Source: Nocardia terrae (GTDB lineage Bacteria; Actinomycetota; Actinomycetes; Mycobacteriales; Mycobacteriaceae). From it: a stretch of DNA of 64,000 nucleotides. Position numbers and translations under genes: made by a program. Below are positions 1 to 8,311 of the stretch, piece after piece. Position 1 is the stretch's first letter. Each line of letters starts with the position of its first letter. The notes under the pieces were generated by a model. The model worked only from the letters and a program-made list of their open reading frames with translations. It made no database searches and had not been told where the DNA came from. The stretch is from positions 310,001-374,000 of the forward strand of contig NZ_WRPP01000007.1 of the NCBI RefSeq assembly GCF_009760405.1, read 5' to 3'.

Positions 1-2
1 TG

Positions 3-227
3 CTGCTGAGCATGTTCACCTCGGGCGGGGCCCTCGGCCCGCTGGCGGTGGGCCTGGTCGGCGGCATCATCTTCGGTCTGATCTCCGCGACCATCCCGTA
101 CGCGGCCACCCGCGGCCAGCGCGACTTCGCCTCCACCATGCAGCTCGTGGCCGGGCGCTACGACGTGCTGTGCGATCCCAAGACCGCCGAGCAGGCGCGG
201 GACATGCTCGCCAGGCTGGCCATCTAG
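3..227 (+). CDS. General stress protein 17M-like membrane protein, C-terminal part
   Basis: The reading frame is open to the left edge, so only the last 74 residues are visible. A glycine-rich hydrophobic stretch (GPLAVGLVGGIIFGLIS) looks like a membrane hairpin. It is followed by a basic turn and the soluble tail RDFASTMQLVAGRYDVLCD. This tail matches what I recall of actinobacterial membrane proteins with a general-stress-protein-17M domain, such as Rv1234. Its function is unknown. The stop lies five bases before the next start, so the two genes are probably co-transcribed. The family call rests on recalled similarity only. Confidence 0.6.
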   Translation: MLSMFTSGGALGPLAVGLVGGIIFGLISATIPYAATRGQRDFASTMQLVAGRYDVLCDPKTAEQARDMLARLAI

Positions 228-231
228 ATCC

Positions 232-807
232 ATGGATGTTCTGGACAACGTCCGAGCCGGGGTGCTCGGTCATTTCGGGGTGGAGTCCGCGGACGCGGCG
301 TCGGTGACGTTCCTGGGCTTGGAGCCCATCGACATCCTGCGCATCCCGGACGGCGAGTTCGTGCACTACGCCACGCTGGGCGGCTCCCGGCATCCGATGA
401 CGGATCCGGCGGCCGCGCTGGCCGACCCGGTGCGCGGGCCGCGCGCGGAGCTGGTGCTCACGCTGCGCGGCGGCGCGGGGGCCGGTTCGGGGCTGACCCG
501 CACCCTGGGCGTGCTGGTGGCGGCTCCGTCGGTGGAAGGTGTTGTGCTGCAGGCGGATGCGCTGCTGGACCTGGGAGAACCGTTGTGGGCCAACGCGCCC
601 TTCACTGCGGTGCTGCTGGGTGAGAGTGAGATTCCGGAAGTGAAACTCCCGGAACCCGCCGAGCCCGTGAGATTCCTGGCGGTCGTGCCGATCACCGCTA
701 CCGAGGCGGCGTGGGTCCGCATTCGCGGTGCGGCCGCGCTGCGCGACGCCTGGACCGAGGCGGGGATCGATGTGCGCGATCCCGAACGCGCTGCCGCCCA
801 GCTGTAG
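232..807 (+). CDS. Suppressor of fused (SUFU) domain protein
   Basis: This is a 191-residue soluble protein with no signal peptide. The middle pattern (FVHYATLGGS, then AELVLTLRGG) and the C-terminal block (FLAVVPITATEAAW, then DVRDPERAA) fit the bacterial suppressor-of-fused domain, which ends in a typical 'PIT..E' and 'DP.R' signature. In bacteria such proteins often appear in polymorphic-toxin immunity settings, but the biochemical role is unknown. It starts five bases after the stress-protein stop, so translation is probably coupled. No toxin gene is visible beside it within this window. Confidence 0.65.
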   Translation: MDVLDNVRAGVLGHFGVESADAASVTFLGLEPIDILRIPDGEFVHYATLGGSRHPMTDPAAALADPVRGPRAELVLTLRGGAGAGSGLTRTLGVLVAAPSVEGVVLQADALLDLGEPLWANAPFTAVLLGESEIPEVKLPEPAEPVRFLAVVPITATEAAWVRIRGAAALRDAWTEAGIDVRDPERAAAQL

Positions 808-957
808 CCGTCCGCCGAACCGTTCGGCCTGCTCGCGAACACCCGATGCGCCTCCGGCGCCGGTGACCGGCCCGGGTGGTGGTCAACGATGCGGTGGCCC
901 CGTTCCGGCTCGTGCCCCGAGGTGACGAAGGGGTGACCCGCGATGGGTGCGGTGCAC

Positions 958-2577
958 TCAGCCGAAGGGGTTGCCGTCGATCGGGCAGGTCGCATTGGCG
1001 GCCGGAAGTGTTCCCTCGGTGAGGTATTCGCGTTTGGCGGCCTCGGCGCAGGTGCTGTGCACGTACATGCTGCTGTGTCCGGCGCCTTCGACCACCAGCA
1101 GGTGGGCGTCGGCCAGTTCCGCCGCGCCGGCGACGGCTCCGGCCAGCGGCGTGGCGGGGTCGTTGCGGCTGTTGATGATCAGGATCGGGGCGGTCTTGCG
1201 GTTCAACGGTCCGGTGTAGGGCCGCACCGCCGCCGATGGCCAGTAGGCGCAGGCGAGCGTGTCGAAGACGCCGAGGCGGCCGAAGACCGGCACGCGCTGA
1301 TCCTCGCTCGCGGCGAGTGCGCTGTAGCGGGCGGGCTCGCGCGGTACCCGGCTGTCGGCGCATTGGACGCCGTAGAAGGCTTCGGTGTAGTTGTCGTCGT
1401 AGGTGTTCGCGCCGGTGCCGCCCAGGCCCGCCGCGCTGCCGGTGCCGATCTCGCCGACCTGCCGCACCAGCGCCGCGGCCTCGGCCAGCGCATCGGTCGG
1501 CAGGTAGGGCGTGTCCCGCAACTCGTAGAGGTGTTGCAGGGTGGCGGCGACGTACGACCAGCCCGTCGGATCGGCGAGCTCGCCCGCCGCCGCGACGACG
1601 GTGCCGTAGTCGTAGCGCTTGCCGTCCCAGGAGATCGGTTCGCGGCGTACCCGTTCCAGGATCAGTCGCCACTTCTCGCGCGGATCCCCTTCGGAGAAGG
1701 CGCATTCCGGCCCGGCTGCCACGCAGGCGTCGAGCATGGCGTCGAAGGTGCCCGCGATGCCGGTCGCCACGTCCTGGCGGGTGTCGAGGGGCTGGTCGGT
1801 GCCGTCGGGCCCGGACGCGTTGCCACGGAAGTCCATCGACCCGTCCAAGGCGATGGCGCGTACCCGGCCGGGAAACATGTTGGCGTACAGCGCGCCCAGG
1901 TAGGTGCCGTACGAAATGCCGTGGTAGGTCAGCTTGTCGTCGCCGACGGCCCGGCGCAGCAGGTCCAGATCGCGGGCGCTGTTCTCGGTGGACAGGTATG
2001 GCAGCAGGTCGGCGGCGCGTTGCGCGCAGCCGTCGGCGAGGGTCTTCGCGGCGGCGAAGAACGGCGGTTCGGTGCCGGGTGTCCCGGGCATGGCCGGGTA
2101 GGTGGCGAAGAACTGCTGTTGTCCGGTCGCGTCCGGAAAGCAGTGCACCGGTGCGCTGTTCGCGACGCCACGACCGTCCCAGGACACCAGGTCGAAGCGC
2201 TCGCGCAGGGCGTCGGAGAACAGCCACGGCCACTGTGCCCGCTGCCGCAGGCGCTGCACGCCGGAGCGGCCGGGGCCGCCGAAGTTGACGAAGAGGGTGC
2301 CGATCTTGCGGGCCGGATCGGCGGCGGGAAGTTTGATCACCGCCAGGTCGATCGAACGGGCCTCGGGATGCGTGTAGTCCAGCGGCACTCGCGCTGTGGC
2401 ACAGGAGAATCCGGAATCGCAGTCCGACCATTGCAGGGCGGGAGCCGGTGCGGCGTCGGCGAGGGCGTCGGCATAGGAGTCGATCGGATCGGCCGAGGCG
2501 GGCACCGGCACGGCTAGCAGCAGCCCGAATATTGCTGTCCACCAACCCATCCGGCGGCGCAGCGCCGAGTTCCTCAT
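958..2577 (-). CDS. Secreted alpha/beta hydrolase with TAP-like C-terminal domain
   Basis: I chose the ATG at 2577 because it gives a normal Sec signal peptide (MRNSALRRRMGWW, a hydrophobic core, then ASA cleavage near residue 29). The frame is open further upstream to 2634 without such a start. The oxyanion segment NFGGPGRSG lies near residue 100 and the nucleophile elbow GISYGT places Ser at about 222. The C-terminal half has an Asp in INSRNDPATP and a His in EGAGHSS, giving a full Ser-Asp-His triad. The layout is that of the SlpD/SlpE tripeptidyl-aminopeptidase and mycobacterial CaeA-type exported hydrolases. It probably acts on peptides or esters outside the membrane; the substrate is unknown. 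It lies 79 bases downstream of corA on the same strand. Confidence 0.82.
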   Translation of the reverse strand: MRNSALRRRMGWWTAIFGLLLAVPVPASADPIDSYADALADAAPAPALQWSDCDSGFSCATARVPLDYTHPEARSIDLAVIKLPAADPARKIGTLFVNFGGPGRSGVQRLRQRAQWPWLFSDALRERFDLVSWDGRGVANSAPVHCFPDATGQQQFFATYPAMPGTPGTEPPFFAAAKTLADGCAQRAADLLPYLSTENSARDLDLLRRAVGDDKLTYHGISYGTYLGALYANMFPGRVRAIALDGSMDFRGNASGPDGTDQPLDTRQDVATGIAGTFDAMLDACVAAGPECAFSEGDPREKWRLILERVRREPISWDGKRYDYGTVVAAAGELADPTGWSYVAATLQHLYELRDTPYLPTDALAEAAALVRQVGEIGTGSAAGLGGTGANTYDDNYTEAFYGVQCADSRVPREPARYSALAASEDQRVPVFGRLGVFDTLACAYWPSAAVRPYTGPLNRKTAPILIINSRNDPATPLAGAVAGAAELADAHLLVVEGAGHSSMYVHSTCAEAAKREYLTEGTLPAANATCPIDGNPFG

Positions 2578-2656
2578 CGCGAGCACTCGGAATTGATAGC
2601 AACCCGGTGGTGCGCGTGTCGAGGCGCTCAGCAACGCCGCTGGTGGGATGGGCTGC

Positions 2657-3733
2657 TCACAGCCAGTCGTTGCGATGGAAGAACGCGTAGAGCATTCCGC
2701 ACAGCGCCACCATGAGCGCGATCACGACGGGGTAGCCGTAGGTCCACGAAAGTTCGGGCATGTGCGTGAAATTCATGCCGTAGATGCCCGCGATCATGGT
2801 CGGCACCGCGGCCATGGCGGCGTAGGCGGAGATCTTGCGCATATCGGTGTTCTGCTGCACGCTCACCTTGGCCAGCGCGGCATTGATGAGCGCGGACAGT
2901 GATTCGTTGAAGTCGAGGATCTGCTCGGTCACCGCGGTGTGATGGTCGGTGACGTCGCGCAGGTAGCGCCGGATCTCCTTGGGCAGCGGCAGACTCGTGT
3001 CCTGGGTGAGCACCTGCAACGGCACCTGCAGCGGCTTGACCGCCCGGCGCAGTTCCACCACTTCGCGTTTGAGCTGATAGATGGCCTCGATCCGGAGCTT
3101 GTTCGCGGGGGTGAAGACGGCCTCCTCCATGGCGTCCACGTCCTCCTCGATGGCCGCGGTGACGGACACGTAGGTGTCGACCACCCGGTCGGCGACCGCG
3201 TGCAGCACCGCGCCCGGTCCCAGCGCCAGCTGTTTCGGATCGGCCTCCAGATCCTTTCGGACACCGGCCAATTCGGTATGGTCGCCGTGTCGCACGGTGA
3301 TCGCGAAGTTCGGTCCGGCGAAGACCATGATCTCGCCGGTGTCCACGATCTCGGCGACGCTGTCGAGTTCGTGCTCGTGGTAGCGCACGGTGCGCAGCAC
3401 CAGGAACAGGATGTCGTCGTAGCGTTCGAGTTTGGGGCGCTGGTGCGCCTTCACGGCGTCCTCGACGGCGAGCGCGTGCAGGCCGAAGGTCCGCGCCACA
3501 TCCGACATCAGTTCGACGCCGGGCTCGAGCAGTCCGAGCCAGACGAAGCCCTCCTTGCGGTCCCGCACCTCGGCCAGCGCGTTCTTGTAGGTGCATTGAT
3601 CCCACAGTCGTTGTCCGTCGACGTAGACCGCGCAGTCGACGATCCTGCCCGGCCGCGCGGGCGCGGGTGCGTCCGGTGCGGAGCCGGTCCGTCCGGGCCA
3701 GTGGAAGGACGGCAGCGGCGAATTCGAGGACAC
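2657..3733 (-). CDS. corA: CorA family magnesium/cobalt transporter
   Basis: The protein carries the CorA hallmark YGMNF near residue 322, just before the last of two C-terminal transmembrane helices, and ends in a basic tail (FHRNDWL). The long N-terminal part is the acidic, helical cytoplasmic funnel. The family forms a homopentameric Mg2+/Co2+ channel in the inner membrane. The frame stays open far upstream, but the only sensible start is the GTG at 3733, because the divergent PHP gene begins at 3795 and the extra N-terminal residues have no family character. That gives 358 residues, normal for CorA. The 61-base gap should hold both divergent promoters. Confidence 0.9.
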   Translation of the reverse strand: MSSNSPLPSFHWPGRTGSAPDAPAPARPGRIVDCAVYVDGQRLWDQCTYKNALAEVRDRKEGFVWLGLLEPGVELMSDVARTFGLHALAVEDAVKAHQRPKLERYDDILFLVLRTVRYHEHELDSVAEIVDTGEIMVFAGPNFAITVRHGDHTELAGVRKDLEADPKQLALGPGAVLHAVADRVVDTYVSVTAAIEEDVDAMEEAVFTPANKLRIEAIYQLKREVVELRRAVKPLQVPLQVLTQDTSLPLPKEIRRYLRDVTDHHTAVTEQILDFNESLSALINAALAKVSVQQNTDMRKISAYAAMAAVPTMIAGIYGMNFTHMPELSWTYGYPVVIALMVALCGMLYAFFHRNDWL

Positions 3734-3794
3734 ATCAACGATGTTAATCGTCCCGCCCCCGGTGATCGTCCGCCGCGCAGGCAATATAGGGGGC

Positions 3795-4649
3795 GTGCGC
3801 ATCGATCTCCACACCCATTCCACCGCGTCCGACGGCACGGACACCCCGGCCGAACTGATCGCGAAGGCCGCCGCCGCGGGCCTCGACGTGGTGGCCCTGA
3901 CCGACCATGACACCACCTCCGGCTGGGCCGAGGCGGTCGACGCGTTGCCGCCGGGTCTGACCCTGGTGCGCGGCATGGAGATGTCGTGTGTGGGGCTCGG
4001 GGAGGACGGGTACCCGGTGCCGGTGCACCTGCTGGCCTATCTGTTCGACCCCGCCGACGAGTCCTTCGCGCAGGAGCGTGAGCGCCTGCGCGCCGAGCGC
4101 GTGGTGCGGCTGCGCTCCATGGCCGAGCAGATGGCCGCGGACGGGCTGCCCATCGATCCGGACGAAGTGATGGCCTCGGTGGGCCTTTCGGCGGGTCGTC
4201 CGCATCTGGCCCGCGCCCTCGTGAAGGCCGGGGTCGTGCCGACGGTCGACGCGGCCTTCCAGGATCTGCTCGCCCCGCACGGCCGCTACTACGTCGAGAA
4301 GGCCGACACGCCGCTGCGTCGCGCGGTCGAGATGGTGGCGTCGGCGGGCGGGGTGAGCGTGGTAGCGCATGCTCGGGCCCGCAAGCGCGGTCGGCTGCTC
4401 GCGCTGGACCACATTCGGGAGCTGGCCGAGATCGGGCTGGGTGGTCTGGAACTCGACCATCCCGATCACAGTGCCGCCGACCGCGAGGTGCTGGCCCGGC
4501 TGGCGGACGAGCTGGGTTTGCTCACCACCGGCTCCTCGGACTACCACGGTACCAACAAGACCATTCAGCTCGGTGAATTCACCACCGACCCAACGCAATT
4601 CGAGGAAATCGTGGGCAAAGCCAGCGGTGTCCCGGTGATCAGCGTATGA
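3795..4649 (+). CDS. PHP domain metal-dependent phosphoesterase
   Basis: The N-terminus reads VRIDLHTHSTASDGT, the first metal-binding motif of the PHP fold. TDHDTT and later conserved His/Asp motifs (VVAHAR, GSSDYHG) follow. These bind the metal cluster that hydrolyses phosphate esters. The 284-residue length matches the TrpH/RNase AM-like family (3',5'-nucleoside bisphosphate phosphatases and short-RNA 5'-3' exonucleases). The GTG at 3795 is chosen because the family begins with this motif; upstream residues in the frame have no homology. It overlaps the next gene by four bases. The exact substrate is an inference from the family. Confidence 0.85.
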   Translation: MRIDLHTHSTASDGTDTPAELIAKAAAAGLDVVALTDHDTTSGWAEAVDALPPGLTLVRGMEMSCVGLGEDGYPVPVHLLAYLFDPADESFAQERERLRAERVVRLRSMAEQMAADGLPIDPDEVMASVGLSAGRPHLARALVKAGVVPTVDAAFQDLLAPHGRYYVEKADTPLRRAVEMVASAGGVSVVAHARARKRGRLLALDHIRELAEIGLGGLELDHPDHSAADREVLARLADELGLLTTGSSDYHGTNKTIQLGEFTTDPTQFEEIVGKASGVPVISV

Positions 4650-4912
4650 GGGTGCTCCGGGGTCTGAGCGGAATCGTCGCGGGGGGCACCGCGGTGCTGG
4701 CGGCCACGGTCGCGGGCGCTGCCATCATGGGTGTTGAGCGCGGGTTTCCGGGCCCCGGATGGCTGGATGTGACATGGCATGTGGCGGCGGCCGTGGGAGT
4801 TGTCGGCGCCCAGGTATACGCGGATAAGCGTCAGGGTTTCGCCGCTTTTTTCGGATGCCTGGTTGTTTTCGGGATAGCCGGATATCTGCTCTGGGCGCAG
4901 TGGTGGAATTGA
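4646..4912 (+). CDS. Small membrane protein, unknown function
   Basis: This 88-residue protein has three hydrophobic segments: about residues 4-28 (GIVAGGTAVLAATVAGAAIM), 44-58 (WHVAAAVGVVGAQVY) and 66-84 (FAAFFGCLVVFGIAGYLLW). Basic residues sit in the loop between the second and third. The ATG overlaps the PHP stop codon in an ATGA arrangement, so the two genes are translationally coupled. I do not recognise a named family. The tidy overlap and lack of a competing frame support a real gene. Confidence 0.7.
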   Translation: MRVLRGLSGIVAGGTAVLAATVAGAAIMGVERGFPGPGWLDVTWHVAAAVGVVGAQVYADKRQGFAAFFGCLVVFGIAGYLLWAQWWN

Positions 4913-4963
4913 AATACGCATAACGGTTGCGAGTAGTTGAACTGTCGTCGAACATTTGTCGAT

Positions 4964-6520
4964 ATGACCGAATTCGACGCCGATGTGCTGGTGCTGGGAG
5001 GTGGCCCGGCCGGAGCCTGGGCCGCCCTTGCCGCGGCCGCCGCGGGCGCGCGGGTGCTGGTCGCCGACAAGGCCCGCTGCGGAACCAGCGGCCCGACCGC
5101 GCGGGGCGGGGTCACCCTGTGGAACCTGCCCGCGGGCGAGGCGCGCGAGGAGGCCGTACGCCAGACCCTCGCGCACGGGGGCGGGCTGGGTGATCCGGAC
5201 TGGATGTACCGGGTGCTGGAGGAGACGCACCGGCGTGTCGGCCAATTGGTCCAGGGCGGTTTCCGCTTCCAGGGTGAGCACGCGGAGCGCCCGGCGCGGG
5301 TCTATCTCGACGGCGCGAAATATCTCGGGCGGCTGCGGCGCAGCATGGTGGTCGCCGGGGTGCGGATTCTCGACCACCACCCGGCCCTGCAGTTGATGAC
5401 CGACGGCGACGGCGTGGTGTCCGGCGCGTCGGGCGTGGCGTTGCACGGCGAGTTCCGGGGCTGGAGCGTGCGGGCGCGCGCGGTGGTGCTGGCCACCGGC
5501 GGCTGCGCCTTCCTGTCCGGCGGCGCGGGCACGGATGTGGACACCGGCGACGGCCTGCTGATGGGCGCGGAGGCGGGGGCCGAACTGTCGGGCATGGAAT
5601 TCTCCAACGCGTATTCGCTGGCCCCGGTGGCCGATTCGCCCCAGTTGGGTGGCCGGCCGGTGGCCGCGGTCTTCGCCTCCGACCAGGTCATGCATTTCGC
5701 CACCCTCTACGACGAGTCGCGCGCGGTGCTGTGGGGGCAGGGATGCGGTTCGCGGGCAGAGGCTTTCGCCGCCATCGCCGACGGCCGCCGCGTCTACGCC
5801 GCCCTCGACGAGCTGCCCGACGCGGTGCGGGAGGAGATGCGGCGGCTGGGGCCCGGCGTGTCCGGGCGGGTGCCGCTGTGCGCGGTGCTGCAGGGCACGG
5901 TGCGCGGGACCGGCGGGCTGCGGCTGACCGGATCCGATTGCGCCACCACGGTTCCCGGCCTCTACGGCGCGGGCGACGTCACCACCCGCGAGCCGGTCAC
6001 CGGAGCGGTCAGCGGCTTCGGCGGCCAGAACGGCGCCTGGGCCATCTCCTCCGGCGTCTGGGCGGGCGCGGGCGCGGCCGGGTTCGCGGCGGCCCGGCGC
6101 AAGATCGGCAAGGCGCGCCCGGTGCCGGGCGCGGGGCTGGGCGACAAGGCCCGGCTCGATCCGCGCGCGGTGGTCGGCCTGGTCCAGGAGCACACCCTGC
6201 CGCTGCGGCGCAGCTACTGGCGCAGCGACGGCAGCCTGCGCGACAGCATCGGTGAACTGGACGGCATGTGGCCCGGCGTCGAATTGGCGCTGGGCGGTAA
6301 GGGACCCGACCGCCTGCGCGCCCGTCAGGCCGCCGCGCTGCTGGCGGTGGCCCGCTGGACCAAGTACTCGGCGCTGGCCCGCACCGAGACCCGGGGCATG
6401 CACCGGCGCACCGACCACCCCGGCGCGGTAAGTGACTGGCGGGTACGTCTACTGTCAGGCGGACTCGAAAACGTCTGGGTCCGGCCCGACCTCACAACCG
6501 TGGGCGCCCGCCCGGCTTGA
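4964..6520 (+). CDS. FAD-dependent oxidoreductase, fumarate reductase/L-aspartate oxidase type
   Basis: The FAD-binding motif VLVLGGGPAGAWAAL sits at residues 8-22. TARGGVT corresponds to the flavin-contacting loop of the succinate dehydrogenase/fumarate reductase flavoprotein family, and GLYGAGDVT near residue 340 is the second FAD contact. The C-terminal helical domain (LRRSYWRSDGSLRDSI, then ALARTETRGMH) resembles that of L-aspartate oxidase and SdhA, where a TE.RG motif near the end is conserved. I chose the ATG at 4964, nine residues inside the longest frame, because it sits directly before the dinucleotide-binding strand. The substrate cannot be named; no Fe-S subunit lies beside it, so a stand-alone soluble oxidase is likely. 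Confidence 0.78.
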   Translation: MTEFDADVLVLGGGPAGAWAALAAAAAGARVLVADKARCGTSGPTARGGVTLWNLPAGEAREEAVRQTLAHGGGLGDPDWMYRVLEETHRRVGQLVQGGFRFQGEHAERPARVYLDGAKYLGRLRRSMVVAGVRILDHHPALQLMTDGDGVVSGASGVALHGEFRGWSVRARAVVLATGGCAFLSGGAGTDVDTGDGLLMGAEAGAELSGMEFSNAYSLAPVADSPQLGGRPVAAVFASDQVMHFATLYDESRAVLWGQGCGSRAEAFAAIADGRRVYAALDELPDAVREEMRRLGPGVSGRVPLCAVLQGTVRGTGGLRLTGSDCATTVPGLYGAGDVTTREPVTGAVSGFGGQNGAWAISSGVWAGAGAAGFAAARRKIGKARPVPGAGLGDKARLDPRAVVGLVQEHTLPLRRSYWRSDGSLRDSIGELDGMWPGVELALGGKGPDRLRARQAAALLAVARWTKYSALARTETRGMHRRTDHPGAVSDWRVRLLSGGLENVWVRPDLTTVGARPA

Positions 6521-7030
6521 CAGCTCACAGCGCCGCCCGCGACCGCGTTGTGACAGTTCTCCGAGTTCAGGTTCCGACCAGCGAGTTTTCGTTCACCCCG
6601 GTGTGATTCGGCTGCCTTACCCTTCAACGATGACGAGGCGACGCGACGGACCCGGGGGCGATTTGGCAGGCCGTCGCAGCGACTGGCAGAATGATCCGAT
6701 CCTGGCCGCCGCCACCGCCCGGCCCGGAACACTCGGTGATCGCGAACCCCGACTCGTGGGTTCACAGAGACACCCCGCTGTATCGGACACACCCCTCCGG
6801 TTCTCGCTCGACGATCTGCGCTGCCGCGACACACTTCCCGCAATGCCGTAATACTTTGTGCTCGAAGCCACGATGAGGTGGCAGGGTTTCTGCGAAGTGG
6901 CTCGGAAGTGGTGTCGACGTCGCTGAACGCGACTGTGGCAAAAGATATATGAGCACCGAAACCATAAATTCAGCTATTACCGAACGGTAACCGTCAAACG
7001 GTTGAGTCCGAACCGATCAGGAGTGAAATC
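6521..7030. other. Intergenic region upstream of the malic enzyme gene
   Basis: No gene is convincing in this 510-base stretch. The short frames on both strands are rich in Arg, Pro and Ser with no recognisable motif or ribosome binding site. The last 60 bases hold two palindromes described separately, and GGAG lies just before the GTG at 7031. The region is probably the promoter and leader of the malic enzyme gene; a small RNA cannot be excluded by eye. Confidence 0.5.
6977..7003. promoter_or_regulatory. Two overlapping palindromes upstream of malic enzyme, probable operator
   Basis: TTACCG-AA-CGGTAA (6977-6990) is followed, overlapping by two bases, by AACCGT-CAA-ACGGTT (6989-7003). Both arms are perfect in each. 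The pair ends 27 bases before the start codon, a normal place for repressor or activator sites. No regulator gene lies next to it, so the factor is unknown. Confidence 0.55.
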
Positions 7031-8248
7031 GTGTCACCCGTGACTGAAGCAGTGAATGCCACCGAGGCCCCCGCGTCCAATGGGGCGAACCTGTCCGACA
7101 TCACCAACGAAGAAATTTTCGCCGGGCACCTTGGCGGCAAGCTCTCGGTCGAACTCACCGCTCCGCTGGAGACCCAGCGCGATCTCTCCATCGCCTACAC
7201 CCCGGGTGTGGCGAAGGTGTGCCTCGGCATTGCCGAGGACGAGTCCCTCGCCAAGACCTACACCTGGGCCGAGCGCCTGGTCGTGGTCGTCTCCGACGGC
7301 ACCGCGGTGCTGGGCCTGGGCGACATCGGCGCCCGCGCCTCGCTGCCGGTGATGGAGGGCAAGGCGGCGCTGTTCAAGAAGTTCGCCGGGCTGGATTCGA
7401 TCCCGCTCGTGCTGGACACCAAGGACCCCGACGAGATCGTCGAGACCCTGATCCGCCTGCGCCCGAGCTTCGGCGCGGTCAACCTGGAGGACATCTCCGC
7501 GCCGCGCTGCTTCGAGATCGAGAAGCGCGTCATCGAGGCGCTGGACTGCCCGGTCATGCACGATGACCAGCACGGCACCGCCATCGTGGTGCTCGCGGGC
7601 CTGAAGGGCGCGGTCGCGGTCCAGGGTCGTGACATGTCCGGTCTGAAGGTCGTGGTGTCGGGCGCCGGCGCCGCCGGTGTCGCGTGCACCGACATCCTGC
7701 TGGCCGCGGGCGTTTCCGACATCATCGTGCTCGACTCCAAGGGCATCGTGAGCAAGGACCGCGGCGACCTGAACGAGTACAAGACCGCGCTGGCCGAGCG
7801 CACCAACCCGCGCAATGTCACCGGCGGTCCCGCCGAGGCGCTCGCGGGCGCGGACGTGTTCCTGGGTCTGTCGGCGGGCACCATCGCCGAGGAGCTCATC
7901 GCGTCCATGGCTCCGGAGTCGATCGTGTTCGCCATGTCGAACCCGAACCCGGAGATCCACCCGGACGTGGCCAAGAAGTACGCGGCCATCGTGGCCACCG
8001 GCCGCAGCGACTTCCCGAACCAGCTCAACAACGTGCTGGCCTTCCCGGGCGTCTTCAAGGGCGCGCTGGATGCCGGCGCGCGCCGCATCACCGAGGGCAT
8101 GAAGGTGGCCGCGGCCGAGGCGATCTTCAACGTGGTGGCCGGTGAGCTGTCCGCGGACAAGATCATCCCGAGCCCGCTGGACCCGCGCGTGGCCCCGGCC
8201 GTCGCCGAGGCCGTCGGCAACGCCGCCCGCGCCGAGGGTGTCGCGTAA
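7031..8248 (+). CDS. NAD(P)-dependent malic enzyme
   Basis: The enzyme decarboxylates malate oxidatively to pyruvate and CO2, linking the TCA cycle to gluconeogenesis and NADPH supply. The N-terminal domain has the malic motif YTPGVAKVC near residue 57 and the metal-site region EDISAPRCFEIE. MHDDQHGTAIV (around residues 176-186) is the diagnostic DDQHGT motif. The NAD(P) fold is shown by VVSGAGAAGVA. The MSNPNPEIHP and FPGVFKGALD blocks complete the active site. At 405 residues it is the short bacterial type without a phosphotransacetylase domain. The GTG at 7031 is preceded by GGAG at a good distance. A strong terminator follows, so the gene is probably monocistronic. Confidence 0.92.
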   Translation: MSPVTEAVNATEAPASNGANLSDITNEEIFAGHLGGKLSVELTAPLETQRDLSIAYTPGVAKVCLGIAEDESLAKTYTWAERLVVVVSDGTAVLGLGDIGARASLPVMEGKAALFKKFAGLDSIPLVLDTKDPDEIVETLIRLRPSFGAVNLEDISAPRCFEIEKRVIEALDCPVMHDDQHGTAIVVLAGLKGAVAVQGRDMSGLKVVVSGAGAAGVACTDILLAAGVSDIIVLDSKGIVSKDRGDLNEYKTALAERTNPRNVTGGPAEALAGADVFLGLSAGTIAEELIASMAPESIVFAMSNPNPEIHPDVAKKYAAIVATGRSDFPNQLNNVLAFPGVFKGALDAGARRITEGMKVAAAEAIFNVVAGELSADKIIPSPLDPRVAPAVAEAVGNAARAEGVA

Positions 8249-8264
8249 TCGCTCGCTGAGCAGG

Positions 8265-8300
8265 AAAGGGGCGCTCCGTCTTACGGCGGAGCGCCCCTTT
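8265..8300. terminator. Bidirectional intrinsic terminator
   Basis: A perfect 14-bp stem (AAAGGGGCGCTCCG, 8265-8278, against its complement at 8287-8300) encloses an eight-base loop. It lies between the convergent malic enzyme and desaturase genes, ends in TTT on one strand and begins with AAA, and so can serve both genes. Confidence 0.85.
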
Positions 8301-8311
8301 CGCATATCGGA

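Noticed and set aside
698..2602. Long minus-strand frame of 634 codons over the TAP-like hydrolase gene
   Set aside because: It is Arg/Pro/Gly-rich with no motif and lies in another frame of a clear hydrolase gene; typical GC-rich shadow.
6432..6851. Small genes in the region before malic enzyme
   Set aside because: The frames have no ribosome site and unnatural composition; they partly overlap the end of the flavoprotein gene.
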